A stretch of DNA of 25,231 bases from Ophiosphaerella korrae (taxonomy: Eukaryota; Ascomycota; Dothideomycetes; Pleosporales; Phaeosphaeriaceae): contig JALNQF010000517.1 in the NCBI GenBank assembly GCA_028456385.1, positions 1-25,231 of the forward strand, given 5' to 3'. The first letter of the stretch is position 1. Every line of letters starts with the position of its first letter. Of the stretch, positions 10,791-22,340 are shown in pieces. The notes under the pieces were generated by a model that had not been told where the DNA came from, made no database searches, and worked only from the letters and a program-made list of their open reading frames with translations. The translations under genes were made by a program, and so were the position numbers.

Positions 10791-12531
10791 TAAAAGCGTC
10801 TATAAATTAGTTGTCTTTCTCTTTTATATATATAATTTCTATATTAAATATTAATAAGAATTCTTACTATCTTATATATTATTATAATAGTTTCTTATTT
10901 ATTATAAATCTTATAAGATTCCTATAGTCTATATAGACCTTTATTTAGTATTTTACTTTTTATAAGTATACTCTCTATTATTTAAATACTTTATAAATTA
11001 CTAGTATTTCTTTATTATAGATTAAGTAGTTAAGTTCTACTAGTTTTATTTTCTTAGAGAAGTATTTAACTAAGTATTCCTTTTTAGTCTTTAGTTCTTC
11101 TTATATTAGTACTATTCTATAGACTAAGTTAGATATATCTATTTTTACTATTACTAGTAAGTCTAGGTTATATATTCTAATAACTAAGTTTTTTATAAAC
11201 TTCTTCTTAATCTTATTAAATACTTTATTATATTCCTTTATCTATTTAAATAGTATATCTTTCTTTATAAGCTTTATTATTAGTTTTATATCTTTAGACT
11301 ATCTTACTATTAGCTTTTTATAAAAGTTAGCTAGGCTATAAAATTATTATACCTTTCTTAGGTTCTTTAGTATTAGCTATTTATTAACTAACTTAATTTT
11401 TACTAGGTTAATTTTAATTTTTCTTAGTTTAATAATAAATCTAAGGAAGTCTATTTCTTTTATATAGAATTCGCATTTTCTTATTTTAAGAAATAACTTA
11501 CTTTCTACTAGCTTTTCTAGTACTTTGTATACGTATTATACGTGTTCTTCCTCTATTTCTAAAAATATAAGGATATCGTCTAGGTATATAAATATAAATA
11601 CGTCTAAGTACTCTCTTAGTACTATATTAATTCTTTCTTAGAAGGCTACTAGAGTATTTATTAAGCTAAAAGGTATAACTATATACTTGTATAGTTTATA
11701 TTATATTCTAAATGCTATTTTCTATTTATTACTTTCTTTAATTCTAATCTAGTAGTAGGTATTCTAGATATCTAGTTTTATAAAGATTTTTACTTTTCTT
11801 AGCCTAGCTTATATTTTATCTATTTATAGTAAAAGGTATTAGTTTTTATTTATAATTATATTAGTCTTTCTAAAGTCTACGTAAAGCTTTTTATTACTAG
11901 TTCTCTTCTTTTCTATAAATATAAGTCTATATACTACTAAGGATTTAGATTCCTATATCTATCCTTTCTTTAGTACGTTTTTAATAAACGCTTATTTAAT
12001 CTTAGATTCTTTTTCTATTTTTCTATAGATAAGGCTCTATCTTACGTTCTTATCTTCTTTTATTTTTATTACTAAGTCCTATAGCTAGTATTCTAGAAGA
12101 TAGTCTTTAGGCTCTATAAGCTTTTCCTCCTATTTTTTATATTCTTCTAAGAATTCTCCTTTATATATACTAATATTAGCTCTTAGCTTATCTATTCTAT
12201 AGTAGCTAATTTTTCTTATTTTCTAATTAATATATAGGTTAGTTATCTATAACTATAGTATTCCTAGTATTATATCTTATTTGTTATTAATTATTATTAT
12301 ATCTATAACTATATTTCTAATTATTATTTTTTCTAGTTTAAGTGTAGAGGAGATTATTTTAAACCTAATTAGTTCCTAGAATAGTTTTCCTTTAATTATA
12401 CTTAGTTATTAAGAGTATTTTTTTATTATATAACGTATTCTTTATACTTCTATAAACTTTTTAGATATAAAGTTTTTTATAGCTCTACTATTAATTATTA
12501 ATTGTATTTTTTTTCTTTAATAAGTACTTAT
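10791..12531 (-). pseudogene. pol: E3 protease, RT and RNase H remnant
   Basis: The protease active region is at 12495 and below; its D-S-G-A motif reads INSRA (Asp to Asn, Gly to Arg). RT runs about 11941-11231. The catalytic box YLDD at 11586-11575 is intact, the only one of the five copies in which both Asp survive. Its codons are gac gat; the second G follows C, not T, so it was not part of a TpG site. RNase H runs about 11191-10791, with the first catalytic Asp at 11139 kept (IDIS). Many in-frame TAA/TAG stops remain. The frame is the same as gag. Confidence 0.87.
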
Positions 12532-13590
12532 CTTTATAGTATATAGGCCTCTTATACTTTCTAGCTATTCTTATTTAGGTATTTTTATAAATCGTCTATC
12601 TTCCTAGAGCTATAGCCTTACTTAGAGTTTATATTCCTTGTATTTTAGATATTTATTATATATATATTTATACTATAGTCCTCTTTAGACGTATTTCTTA
12701 GATAGTTTTAGACTAAGTCTTACTACTACGTATCTATCTTCTAAGATTATTTTCTATCCTTAGATATCTTTTACTAGAATTACTCTTATATAATTATAGC
12801 CTCTTCTTCTTATAAGCTATACTTTATTATTTACTTTAGGGTTTCTATATATAATATAATTTTTATCTAAGTATAATATCTATAATACTTTAAAATATAC
12901 TAGATGTTTAGAGTCTATTATTTTGTTATTTTCTTCTTAGTATTTATCTTTTCTAGGTATTTTAGTAGTTAGAATATAGTATACTACTAGTACTCTTAGT
13001 ATAAAGGCTTTATTAATCTATTACATTTTTTTTATAAAGTACTACTACTCTCTTAGAGTAGGTATTCTTCTTACTATAACTATATATTACTTTATCTATT
13101 CTTAAAATAGTATAAATTTAGTTTCTTTAGAATTACGTTTTTTCTATTCTTTATACGCTTCCTCTATACTTATAACTAGTAAGTATTTCTAAATAAACTT
13201 CTATCCTTTATTTTATTCCTCTATATCTATTATTATATAGCTATTATAGCTATATATTTTTAGCTAGGTATACTCTATATCTTTTATACTAATTTATTTC
13301 TTACTTTCTTATAGTCTTTTAGAGAAAGCTATTATAGTCTCTTTATCTAGTACTAGTCTTTTAGCCTAGATTAATAGTACTAAGGGTTTTTCTCTCTCTA
13401 AATCTTCTATTAGTAAGTCTATTATATATACTATCTCTTCTAGCTATACTTTTATTCTTTCTTTTATTACTACTACTCTATTTCTCTACTATAAGAAGTA
13501 TCCTACTCTTTACTTACTAAAAAGATATATATAGTAGTTATCTTTATAATAAAAGGTCTAATAGAGTATTATATATTATATTTCTTTACT
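12532..13590 (-). pseudogene. E3 gag-protease linker, unassigned
   Basis: Mirror of the E4 linker: about 1.2 kb separates the second zinc half-knuckle (about 13737) from the protease motif at 12495, with no net indel against E4. It reads in the gag frame with only TAA/TAG interruptions. No known domain is recognised. See the E4 entry for the segments visible there. Confidence 0.5.
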
Positions 13591-14721
13591 CTCTACTACT
13601 TTCTCCTAAAGTTTAGCTTATACTTATAGTATTTTCTTCTTTTTCTTAGTTATTTTTAACTAAGCTTCTTTATCTTTTTTATAGTCTTTACTTCTATAGT
13701 CTTTTATAAAGTATCTTAGTTTTCTATATTTATAATATACTATATCTTTCTTCTTTTATAACTAGTAGTCTTTTACGTAGTAGCTTTTCTTACTATAGTT
13801 AAAATACGTAAAGTCTTTATTTTTATTTTTCTTTCTATCTTTATTTATATTAAGGATTATAGGGTCTCTAGTATCCTAGTTTCTAGTTTAATTACTATAC
13901 TTATTCTTTTTCTATTCTTAAAGATTATTATTAATTTAGATTACTTATTACTTTAGAGCTTCTAGTATCCTAGGTTTTTCTATATAAATTATCTTATATT
14001 AGATTTTCTTATTTAGTTCTTATTTAAATTATAATATAAGAGCTAATTTATTCTATTCTATATTCTATAATAGTTATTTAAACTATAATATATACTTAAG
14101 TATACTCTTCTATTATATAAGTCTTTTAAGTTTTTCTTTAGCTTGTCTAGTAATTTCTATATCTCTAAATACTACTCTTATTTATTTAGTAAAGTATTTA
14201 TAACTTCTAAAAATAGCTCTAGTCTTATCCTTCTAGGTTATTAGTAAATATATCGTGTAATCTATCTAGTAAGGCTTATACTATCTTATTATATCTTTTT
14301 TAAGGTATAGTCTAATATATATAACTTTCTTTTCTTTTATATTAAAGTATAGCGCTTATATATCTATCTAGAGTTATACTAAAGCTATAAAAGGTCTTAG
14401 TTTCTCTCTTATTCTATTAAACTTCTTAAGGATAAGTATCTTTAGTAGCTTCTTCGTCGTACTTATTTCTAGTTATTAGGTAATTAGTTTTATTTAGTTC
14501 TATCCTTTAATAATAGCTTTAATTTATACTTTATTCTACTTTAAGTAGTCTTATAGTTCTTTATTCTATATTTCTAAAGCTTTAATTACTATTTTTATGT
14601 CTTCTTTCTTATCTATTAGTTTATTAATACGTTCCTTAATTATTTCCTATATAGTACTTTCTAATTCGTAACTACTCCTAAGGGCTTTACTTAATTATTT
14701 AGTTAAACTTTCTACTATTAT
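13591..14721 (-). pseudogene. gag: E3 gag remnant with zinc knuckles
   Basis: The capsid part aligns with E4 in the same frame and at mirrored positions. A CCHC knuckle lies at 13806-13765 (YFNYSKKSYYVKDY, Cys and His to Tyr), with a second half-knuckle near 13737, exactly as in E4. The likely start is shortly after the 5' LTR: the translation VESLTK near 14700 is shared with E4. No ATG is certain, since ATG is itself altered by RIP to ATA. Confidence 0.75.
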
Positions 14722-14760
14722 ATTAGCTAGACTATACGCTACTTACGCTTTACTTCTCGT

Positions 14761-14779
14761 AATAACTAAATTAGTAAGG
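14761..14779 (-). promoter_or_regulatory. Possible E3 primer-binding region
   Basis: The bases just inside the 5' LTR read ccttactaatttagttatt on the minus strand and are shared with E4. A tag (possibly tgg before RIP) starts 11 bases inside the LTR, which could begin a tRNA primer-binding site. The tRNA cannot be named after RIP. Confidence 0.35.
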
Positions 14780-15212
14780 TGTTAAGAGTATTACTAGGGT
14801 TAACTTCTTAGTACCTAATTATAGTATTAGTAGATTATAAAGTAATATTAAAAGCTTATATTATAATCTATAATAGACTTATAAACAATAGAAGATATTT
14901 TATAACTATCTTGTATTAGCGCTCTATAGTTAAGAGATTAAATTACTAATACTATCTTAATAATACGTAATACTACTAACTATATACTCTATATAATCTA
15001 TTAATCTATAGTTACTAAGACTAATAGATTATAGATTACTTTAATCTATAATTTATTAATACTAAGAGTCTATAGATTATAGATTACTCTAGGTATCCTA
15101 GTTATATATAGTCTCCTAATTAAGCTCGTGTATTTCTAGGTTATATAAGTCTAAGTTATTTATTATAAGACTAATTAGTTCTATCTATAGCTCTTCTATT
15201 ACTACTATAATA
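14780..15212 (-). repeat. E3 5' LTR
   Basis: 433 bp, the partner of 8205-8637. Begins tgttaagag on the plus strand and ends actataata. Compared with its partner it keeps more C and G (for example ctcgtg against cttgta near 15126), so the two copies were mutated unequally. The hairpin region is at 15022-15058. Confidence 0.93.
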
Positions 15213-15217
15213 ACTCT
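15213..15217. repeat. E3 target-site duplication, right copy (ACTCT)
   Basis: Same five bases as 8200-8204, directly outside the right LTR. Confidence 0.88.
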
Positions 15218-15275
15218 TTTTAGTTAATTATTAAAACTACTTTATTAAGTTATCTTATATAAAGTCTACTTTATA
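15218..15275. other. Short flank between E3 and E5
   Basis: About 58 bp that do not align convincingly with the protease region of E4, although E5 aligns without gaps from about 15276 on. This is probably the continuation of the pre-E3 target sequence from 8199, or an eroded E5 end. Confidence 0.4.
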
Positions 15276-16646
15276 GAGATAAAGTATATAATAAAAAAAT
15301 ACTCTTAATAACTAAGTATAATTAAAAGAAAACTATTTTAAGAACTTATTAAGTTTAAAATAGTACTCTCTATACTAAGACTAAAAGGACTATAGATTAA
15401 GAATATAATTATAGATATAATAATAATTAGTAATAAATAAGATATAATATTAGGTATACTATTATTATAAATAACTAACTCTAAGATTAATTAGAGAATA
15501 GAGAAGATTAGATATCTTAAGAAAGAAATATTAAAAGCTAATATAAATATATATAAAAGAGAATTCCTAGAAGAATATAAGAAATAAGAAAAGTAACTTA
15601 CTAAACCTAATAACTACTTTCTAGAATACTAATTATAGGACCTAGTAATAGAACTAAAAGAAAGAAAAGACGTAAGTTAGAGCTTAGTTTATAGAAAAAT
15701 AGAAAAAAACTCTAAAATTAAGTAAGTATTTATATAAAACGCCTTTAAAAAAGAATAGATATAAGAATCTAAATCTTTAGTAGTATATAGACTTATATTT
15801 ATAGATAAAAAAGGAATAGATAATAAGTAACTCTATATAGACTTTAGAAAAACAAACGTAATTTTAAATAAAAACTAATACTACTTACTATATATTAATA
15901 AAATACAAGATAAGCTATAGAAAGCCTAAATCTTTATAAAACTAGATATTTAGAACGCCTACTACTAGATTAGAATTAAGAAAAAAGATAAATAGAAAAC
16001 TATATTTAGAACGTAGTATAGACTATATAAATACTTAGTTATACTATTTAGACTAATAAACGCACTAGTAGCGTTCTAAGAGAGAATTAATATAGTACTA
16101 AGAGAGTACTTAAACGTATTTATATTTATATACCTAGATAATATCTTTATATTTTTAGAAATAGAAGAAGAATATATATAATATATATATAAAGTACTAG
16201 AAAAGCTAGTAAAAAGTAAGATATTCTTTAAGATAAGGAAATATAAATTTTATATAAAAGAAATAGATTTCTTTAAATTTATTGTTAAACTAGGAAAAAT
16301 TAAGATTAACTTAAATAAGACTAAAGTAATCTAAGAATAGCTAATACTAAAGAACCTAGGAGAAGTATAATAATTTTATAGACTAGTAAACTTTTATAGA
16401 AAATTAATAGTTAATTAGTTTAAGTTAATAGAACTACTAATAAACTTTATAAAAAAAGATATTCTATTTAAATAGACTAAGGAGTATAATAAAGTATTTA
16501 ATTAAATTAAAGAAAGATTTATAGAAAACCTAGTTATTAGAATATATAACCTAGACTTACTAGTAGTAGTAAAAATAGACGTATTTAATTTAGTCTATAG
16601 AATAGTACTAATACAAGAAGACTAAGATATAAGATAAGAATACTTA
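15276..16646 (+). mobile_element. E5 left half: truncated relative of E3/E4, protease to RNase H
   Basis: From about 15276 to 16646 the sequence matches E4 19430-20800 with a constant offset of 4154, so no net indel in about 1.37 kb. It begins inside the protease region; gag, linker and 5' LTR are missing. It contains RT with the catalytic box YLDN at 16131-16142 (second Asp to Asn) and the start of RNase H with its first Asp near 16578. It stops at ACTTA (16642-16646), where E4 is inserted, and resumes at 23687. Confidence 0.9.
15276..16646 (+). pseudogene. pol: E5 pol remnant, part 1 (RT, start of RNase H)
   Basis: RT and the beginning of RNase H of the E3/E4 family, read in one plus frame with many TAA/TAG stops. 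Visible segments include IFIDKKG near 15800, the KLDI-like palm segment near 15940, YLDNIF at 16131-16148 and the RNase H start KIDVFN near 16575. It has fewer CpA than E4, consistent with a longer RIP history. The reading continues after the E4 insertion at 23687. Confidence 0.85.
16642..16646. repeat. E4 target-site duplication, left copy (ACTTA)
   Basis: actta directly before the left E4 LTR; repeated at 23687-23691 directly after the right LTR. Removing E4 plus one copy restores a stretch that matches E4's own RNase H region at 20790-20810 (attta there). Confidence 0.92.
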
Positions 16647-17091
16647 TATTATAGCTATAATAAGAGAAAACTAGTTTAAGCTAATTAGCCCTACTATAAA
16701 TAACAATAACACGTATAATCTATAGGGTAATAAACTTAAGTATGAAACTAACTATAATAGGGATACGTAATAAATTCGCGATTTGTAATCTTAGCAAATA
16801 CAAAGTACAAAGCTAAGTATGTAACAAATTTGCAATTTATAATTTTAGTAAATACAAAGTATAAAGCTAGCTAAGAAATATAGGTATATAGTTAGTAGTA
16901 ATGCGCATCCTTAAGATAGTATTAGTAATCTAATCTCCTAACTATAGAGCGCTAATACAAGATAGTTATAAAATATCTTCTATTATTTATAGTTTATTAT
17001 AGATTATTACATAAGCTTTTATTATTACCTCTTAATCTACTAATAACTTATAAGTGTTACTAAGAAGTCGACCCTAGTAATACTAGTAACA
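16647..17091 (+). repeat. E4 5' LTR
   Basis: 445 bp, from tattatagct to actagtaaca, matching 23242-23686 end to end. Ends were TG...CA before RIP (right end still aca). The 3' half (U5/R side) is related to the E3 LTR. The U3 half is different and carries a 54-bp tandem duplication. Differences between the two E4 LTRs are nearly all transitions, with one apparent transversion near 16742. Confidence 0.94.
16764..16871 (+). repeat. 54-bp tandem duplication in E4 U3 (left LTR)
   Basis: Two copies at 16764-16817 and 16818-16871, each starting ta(c/t)gtaa(t/c)aaatt and ending in aaagctaag or aaagctagc. The same pair is at 23359-23466 in the right LTR. Tandem U3 repeats often act as promoter or enhancer elements in LTR elements; here that is inference. 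Confidence 0.85.
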
Positions 17092-17118
17092 CCTTACTAA
17101 TTTAGTTATTGCGAGAAG
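17092..17118 (+). promoter_or_regulatory. Possible E4 primer-binding region
   Basis: The 27 bases after the 5' LTR are nearly identical in E3 and E4. A tag (possibly tgg before RIP) at 17103 could start the primer-binding site, 11 bases inside. The Gag frame is already open here. The primer tRNA cannot be named. Confidence 0.35.
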
Positions 17119-17149
17119 TAAAGCGTAAGTAGCGCACAGTCTAGCTAAT

Positions 17150-18280
17150 ATAATAGTAGAAAGTTTAACTAAAAGAAGTACTAAGGCACCTATAAGTATC
17201 TATAAATTAGATAGTACTATATAAGAAACTATTAAAGATTATATTAATAAACTAATAAATAATAAAGAAAATATAAAGATAGTAATTAAAGCCTTAGAGA
17301 CGTAGAATAAGGAACTCTAAGACTATATAAAATAAAATAAGGTATAGATTAAAGCTATTATTAAAGGTTAGAATTAGATAGAACTAATTATATAAAGACT
17401 AGAGACAAGTACAATAAAGAAACTACTTAAGATACTTATCTTTAGAAAGTATAATAGAATACAAGAAGAACTAAGACTCTTTATAGCGTTAGTACAACTC
17501 TAAATAGATATATAAGTACTACACTTTAATATAGAAGAAAAGAAAGTAATATATATTAGAATATATCTTAAAAAGAATATAATAAGATAGTTTAAACTTT
17601 ATTAGATAGATTATACAACGTATATACTAATATACTAAAAGGATAAAACTAGAGCTATTTTTAGAAGTTATAAATACTTTACTAGATAAATAAGAGTAGC
17701 TTTTAAAGATATAGATATTACTTAATAAGCTAAAGAATAACTTAAAAGACTTATATAACAAAAGAGTATACTAAAGTATATATTATAGTTTAAATAACTA
17801 TTATAAAATATAGAATAGAATAAGTTAGCTCTTATATTACAATTTAAATAGAGACTAAATAAGAAAATCTAATATAAGATAATCTATATAGAAAAACTAA
17901 GGACACTAAAAACTCTAAAATAATAAGTAATCTAAATTAATAACAATCTTTAAGAATAGAAGAAGAACAAGTATAGTAACTAAACTAGAAACTAAGATAC
18001 TAGAGACCCTATAATCTTTAATACAAACAAGGATAGAAAGAATAAGAAGAATAAAGACTTTACGTACTTTAACTATAGTAAGAAAAGCTACTACGTAAAA
18101 GATTACTAATTAAAAAAGAAGTAAGATATAGTATACTATAAATATAGAAAACTAGAATACTTTATAAAAGACTATAGAAGTAAAGACTATAAGAAAGATA
18201 AAGAAGCTTAGTTAAAGATAACTAAGAAGAAAAAAGAAGTACTACAAGTATAGGCTAAACCCTAGAAGAAGGTAGCTAGG
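17150..18280 (+). pseudogene. gag: E4 gag remnant with zinc knuckles
   Basis: The translation in the main plus frame shows a Gypsy capsid: FRKYNRIQEELRLFIALVQL at about 17441-17500, then HFNIEEKKVIYIRIYL near 17525. This matches the family pattern of a KF.G...E...FL..V..Y start and an EE.KV.Y..SYL block. A CX2CX4HX4C knuckle follows at 18065-18106 (YFNYSKKSYYVKDY) and a second, partly conserved one at 18134 (YYKYRKLEYFIKDY). In both, zinc ligands have become Tyr. No certain ATG is visible; VESLTK near 17160 is the first segment shared with E3. The same frame continues through the linker to the protease, suggesting one Gag-Pol polyprotein. Confidence 0.8.
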
Positions 18281-19330
18281 AGTAAAGAAATATAATACGT
18301 AATACTTAACTAGACCTTTTATTATAATAATAACTACTATATATATCTTTCTAGTAAATAAAGAGTAAGCTATTTCCTATATAGTAAATAGAGAGTAGCT
18401 GTAATAAAAGAATAAATAAAAGCGTAGCTAAAAGAAATAGTATACGTAATAGACCTACTAATAGAAGATTTAGAGAGAGAAGAGCCCTTAGTACTATTAA
18501 TCTAAGCTAGAAGATAAGTACAAAATAAAAAGACTACTATAGCTTCCTCTAAAGAACTATAAGAAAGTAAAAAGTAAAATAGTAGAAGAAGTAAAGAGTA
18601 TACCTAGCCTAATATATATAGCTATAATAGCTATATAATAATAGATATAGAGAAATAAAATAAAGATTAGAGGTTTATTTAGAAATACTTACTAGTTATA
18701 AGTATAGAAGAAGCGTATAAAGACTAGAAAGAACGTAATCCTAAAGAAATAAAGTTTATACTATTTTAAGAATAAATAAAGTAATATATAGTTATAGTAA
18801 GAAGAATACCTATATAAAAAGAGTAGTAATACTTTATAAAAGAAATGTAATAGATTAATAAAGCTTATATACTAAGAGTACTAGTAGTATACTATATCCT
18901 AACTACTAATATACCTAGAAAAGATAAATACTAAGAAGGGGACAACAAAATAATAGATCTAAAATATCTAGTATACTTTAAAGTATTATAGATATTATAC
19001 CTAGATAAGAATTATATCCTATATAGAACTATAAAAACAAATAATAGTATATAGCTTAGAAGAAAAAAAAGCTATAACTATACGAGAGTAATACTAGTAG
19101 AAGACATTTAAGGATAAGAGATAACACCCGAAGAAAGTTACGTAGTAATAAGGCTAGGACTAAAACTATTTAAAAAATACGTCCTAGGAGGACTATAGTA
19201 TAAATACATACACGATAAATATCTAAAATATAAAGAATATAAGCTTAAAATAGGAATATAGCTCTAAAAAGATAGACAATTTATAAGAATACCTAAATAA
19301 GAAAAGCTAGAAAGTATAAGAGGCCTATAT
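18281..19330 (+). pseudogene. E4 gag-protease linker, unassigned conserved region
   Basis: About 409 codons separate the second zinc knuckle from the protease motif, all in the gag/pol frame and of equal length in E3. Readable segments include LVEDIxGQEITPEESYVVIRL near 19095-19160, LFKKYVLGG near 19165 and YKYIHDKYLKYKEYK near 19200. Most Gypsy elements have only a short spacer here; E1 has roughly 180 bp. I do not recognise the domain. It could be a family-specific insertion or an N-terminal extension of the protease. Confidence 0.55.
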
Positions 19331-21300
19331 ATTATAAAAATAAGTATATACTAAAGAAAGAAAGTATAATTAATAATTAATAGTAGAGCTATAAGAAACT
19401 TTATATTAAAGAAGTTTATAGAAATATAAGGAATAAAGTATATAATAAAGAAATATCTTTAATAACTAAGTATAATTAAAAGAAAACTATTTTAGGAACC
19501 TATTAGGTTTAAAATAGTTTTCTCTACACTTAAATTAGAAGGAATAACGATTAAAAATATAGTTATAGATATAACAATAATTAATAATAAGTAAGAAATT
19601 ATACTAGGAATACTATAGTTATAGATAGCTAACCTTTATATTAATTAGAGAATAGGCAAAATTAGCTATAACAAGATAGAAAAGCTAAGGGCTAATATAA
19701 GTACTTGTAAAGGAGAATTCCTAGAAGAATATAAGAAATAGGAAAAATAGCTTATAGAACCTAAAGATTACTTTCTAGAATATTAGCTATAGGATTTAGT
19801 AATAGAAATAGAAGAAAGTAAAGACGTAAGATAGAGCCTAGTCTATAGAAAAATAGAAGAAGAATCTAAAATTAAACGAGCCTTTATATAGAACGTACTA
19901 AAGAAAAGATAGATAAAAGAATCTAAATCTTTAGTAGTATATAGATTAATATTTATAGATAAAAAGAGTATAGAAGACAAGAGACCTTACGTAGACTTTA
20001 AGAAGACTAACGTAGTTATAAATAAAAACTAATACTCTCTACTACAAATTAATAAAATATAAAGTAGAATATAGAAGGTAAAAATCTTTACAAAACTAAA
20101 TATCTAGAACGCCTACTATTAGATTAGAATTAAAAAAGGTAATAAATAGAAAATAGTATTTAGAATATAATAGAGACTATATAAGTACCTAGTTATACTA
20201 TTTAGCCTAATAAATATACTAGCCGCATTTTAAGAAAGAATTAATATAGTACTAAGAGAGTACTTAGATAAATTTATATTTGTATACCTAGATAATATCC
20301 TTATATTCTTAGAAATAGAAGAAGAACACGTATAATATATACATAAAGTACTAGAAAAGCTAGTAGAAAATAAACTATTTCTTAAAATAAGAAAATACAA
20401 ATTCTATATAAAGGAAATAGATTTCCTTAGATTTATTATTAAACTAAGAAAAATTAGGATTAACCTAGAAAAGATTAACTTAATTAACGAATAGCTAACA
20501 CTAAAGAACCTAAGAGAGGTACAATAATTTTATAGCTTAGCTAACTTTTATAAAAAGTTAATAGTAAGATAGTCTAAAGATATAGAACTAATAATAAGGC
20601 TTATAAAGAAAGATACACTATTTAAATAGATAAAGGAGTGCAATAAAGCCTTTAAAAAGATTAAAAAGAAGTTTATAGAAAACCTAGTTATTAGAATATA
20701 TAACCTAGACCTACTAGTAATAGTAAAAATAGACGCATCTAACTTAGTCTATAGAATAGTACTAACACAGGAAGACCTAGAAACTAAAAAAGAATATTTA
20801 GTTAAATACTACTCTAAGAAGATAAAACTAGTAGAACTTAATTACCTAATCTATAATAAAGAAATACTAGTAATCTATAAAGTATTTAAATAATAGAGAG
20901 TATACTTATAAAGAGTAAAATATTAAATAAAGGTCTATATAGACTATAAGAATCTTATAAGATTTATAATAAATAAAGAACTATTATAATAATATATAAG
21001 ATAGTAGGAATTCCTATTAATATTTAATATAGAAATTATATATATAAAAGAGAAAGATAATTAATTTATAGATACTCTTAGTAGAAGATTAGACTTATAA
21101 GAAGAAGTAAGCGCTACTAAAATAGTTCTAATTAAGAATAAAGAAGGACACTTAGTCCTAAATATACCTAAAATAGCTGTAACACTTAAAAGAAAAAGTA
21201 GTAAGCTAGATAAATAGATTTAGAAAATAATACAAGAAGTATCTAAAGAAATACAAAAATTAGAGATCTAAGAAGGACTTATATAAGTATATAGAAGAAT
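19331..21300 (+). pseudogene. pol: E4 protease, RT and RNase H remnant
   Basis: The protease motif at 19376 reads INSRAIRNFI (family D-S-G-A; Asp to Asn and Gly to Arg). A second protease block IILGIPWL-like reads IILGILx near 19600. RT spans about 19930-20640, with KLNIxNAYYxIRI near 20095, the LFSLINIL segment near 20200 and the catalytic box YLDN at 20285-20296 (second Asp to Asn). RNase H spans about 20680-21080, with its first Asp at 20732 kept in KIDASN and the later IDTLSRRL block near 21070. Stops are TAA or TAG. The frame is the same as gag. Confidence 0.88.
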
Positions 21301-21309
21301 ATATATTTT

Positions 21310-22340
21310 AAAGAAAATTTAAAGAGAATTTATATAATAATTCTACAAATTACTAGTATATAGTTACTAAGGTATTAAGAAAATATTAGACAAACTACTA
21401 AGAGATTACTATATCCTAAGAGTAAGACAACTAGTAGAAAAAGTACTACAAGACTATATAGAATACTATAGGAATAAATATAGTAGATATAAGCTATATA
21501 GAATACTACAACTAATAGAAGTACTAGAATAACTATAGGGAGTTATTACAATAGACTTTATTACAAAGCTACCTAAGTCTAAAGACTTAATATTAGGAAT
21601 TAAATATAATAAAATCTTAATAATAGTAGATAAACTTATAAAGTATTTATACTTTAGACTATATAAAGAAAAGAGTAAGATAGAAGTTACTATATACTAG
21701 GTTCTAGGAACTATAATTAGTTAATATAGACTACTAGATAAAATTATTATAGATAGAGATATATAATTTATATTAAAACTATAAGGAATAATTATAGCGC
21801 AACTAGGAATTAAGTATATAATATCTACGGTATACTACCTATAGATAAATAGATAATTAGAATAAATAAATTAGATAGTAAAACAATATTTAAGATACTA
21901 CCTTAACTACAACTAGAATAATTAGGTACAACTACTACCTATAGCATAGTTAGTATACAATAGTACAAAGAATATAGTAATAAAAGTATTACTTTTCTTT
22001 ATAAACTATAGATTTATCCCTAGCGTATATAGAATACTAAGAAATATAGAATCTTAGTCTCTAAGAAGAGAAAACTTTGCTAATAAACTTAAAGAAATAT
22101 ATAATTAACTAAGATAGGATATAGAATTCCTATAAGATTGTATAGCTAAGTACTATAATAAAAAATATAAAGAAGGACTCTAATTTAGAAAAGGAGAAAA
22201 AGTATAATTAGTACAAAAAAATATTAAGAGTAAGAAGCTAAGCTTAAAACTAGACTACGTTAAAATAGGACTTTACAAAATTAAGAAAGAAGTTACGCTA
22301 GTTATATTTAAATTAAAGCTACTAAATAAAATAAGGATAT
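21310..22340 (+). pseudogene. E4 integrase remnant, catalytic triad intact
   Basis: The N-terminal HHCC zinc module lies at about 21350-21480; its His and Cys are now Tyr (YSYxG, DYIEYYRNK). The catalytic core has Asp at 21554 (TIDFITKLPKSKD), Asp at 21752 (IIIDRDI) and Glu at 21860 (LExIN). The last two are 36 codons apart, the D,D(35)E spacing. A C-terminal part with KYYNKKYKEG and FRKGEKVxLV near 22150-22215 follows, then LDYVKIGLYKI. Stop codons (for example in place of conserved Gln in the core) make it inactive despite the intact triad. Confidence 0.88.

Larger units (their letters stand above)
8205..15212 (-). mobile_element. E3: full-length chromovirus with paired LTRs and TSD
   Basis: A 7,008-bp Ty3/Gypsy element, coding on the minus strand. 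Its 433-bp LTRs are at 8205-8637 (3') and 14780-15212 (5'), flanked by the 5-bp duplication ACTCT. The internal region of 6,142 bp holds gag, linker, protease, RT, RNase H, integrase, chromodomain and a C-terminal extension. From the 5' LTR edge through the RT catalytic box and the RNase H active site its positions match E4 exactly by mirror mapping, so E3 and E4 belong to one family. A 35-bp deletion in the integrase N-terminal part shifts the downstream frame. The LTR pair differs at roughly 16 sites, all transitions by hand alignment. Confidence 0.93.

Noticed and set aside
16764..16871. CRISPR-like or satellite array
   Set aside because: Only two 54-bp copies without spacers, present in both LTRs of E4; it is a U3 tandem duplication.
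17092..17118. Naming the tRNA primer of the E3/E4 family
   Set aside because: RIP has altered the site (tgg to tag is likely) and its offset from the LTR is uncertain, so any tRNA assignment would be a guess.
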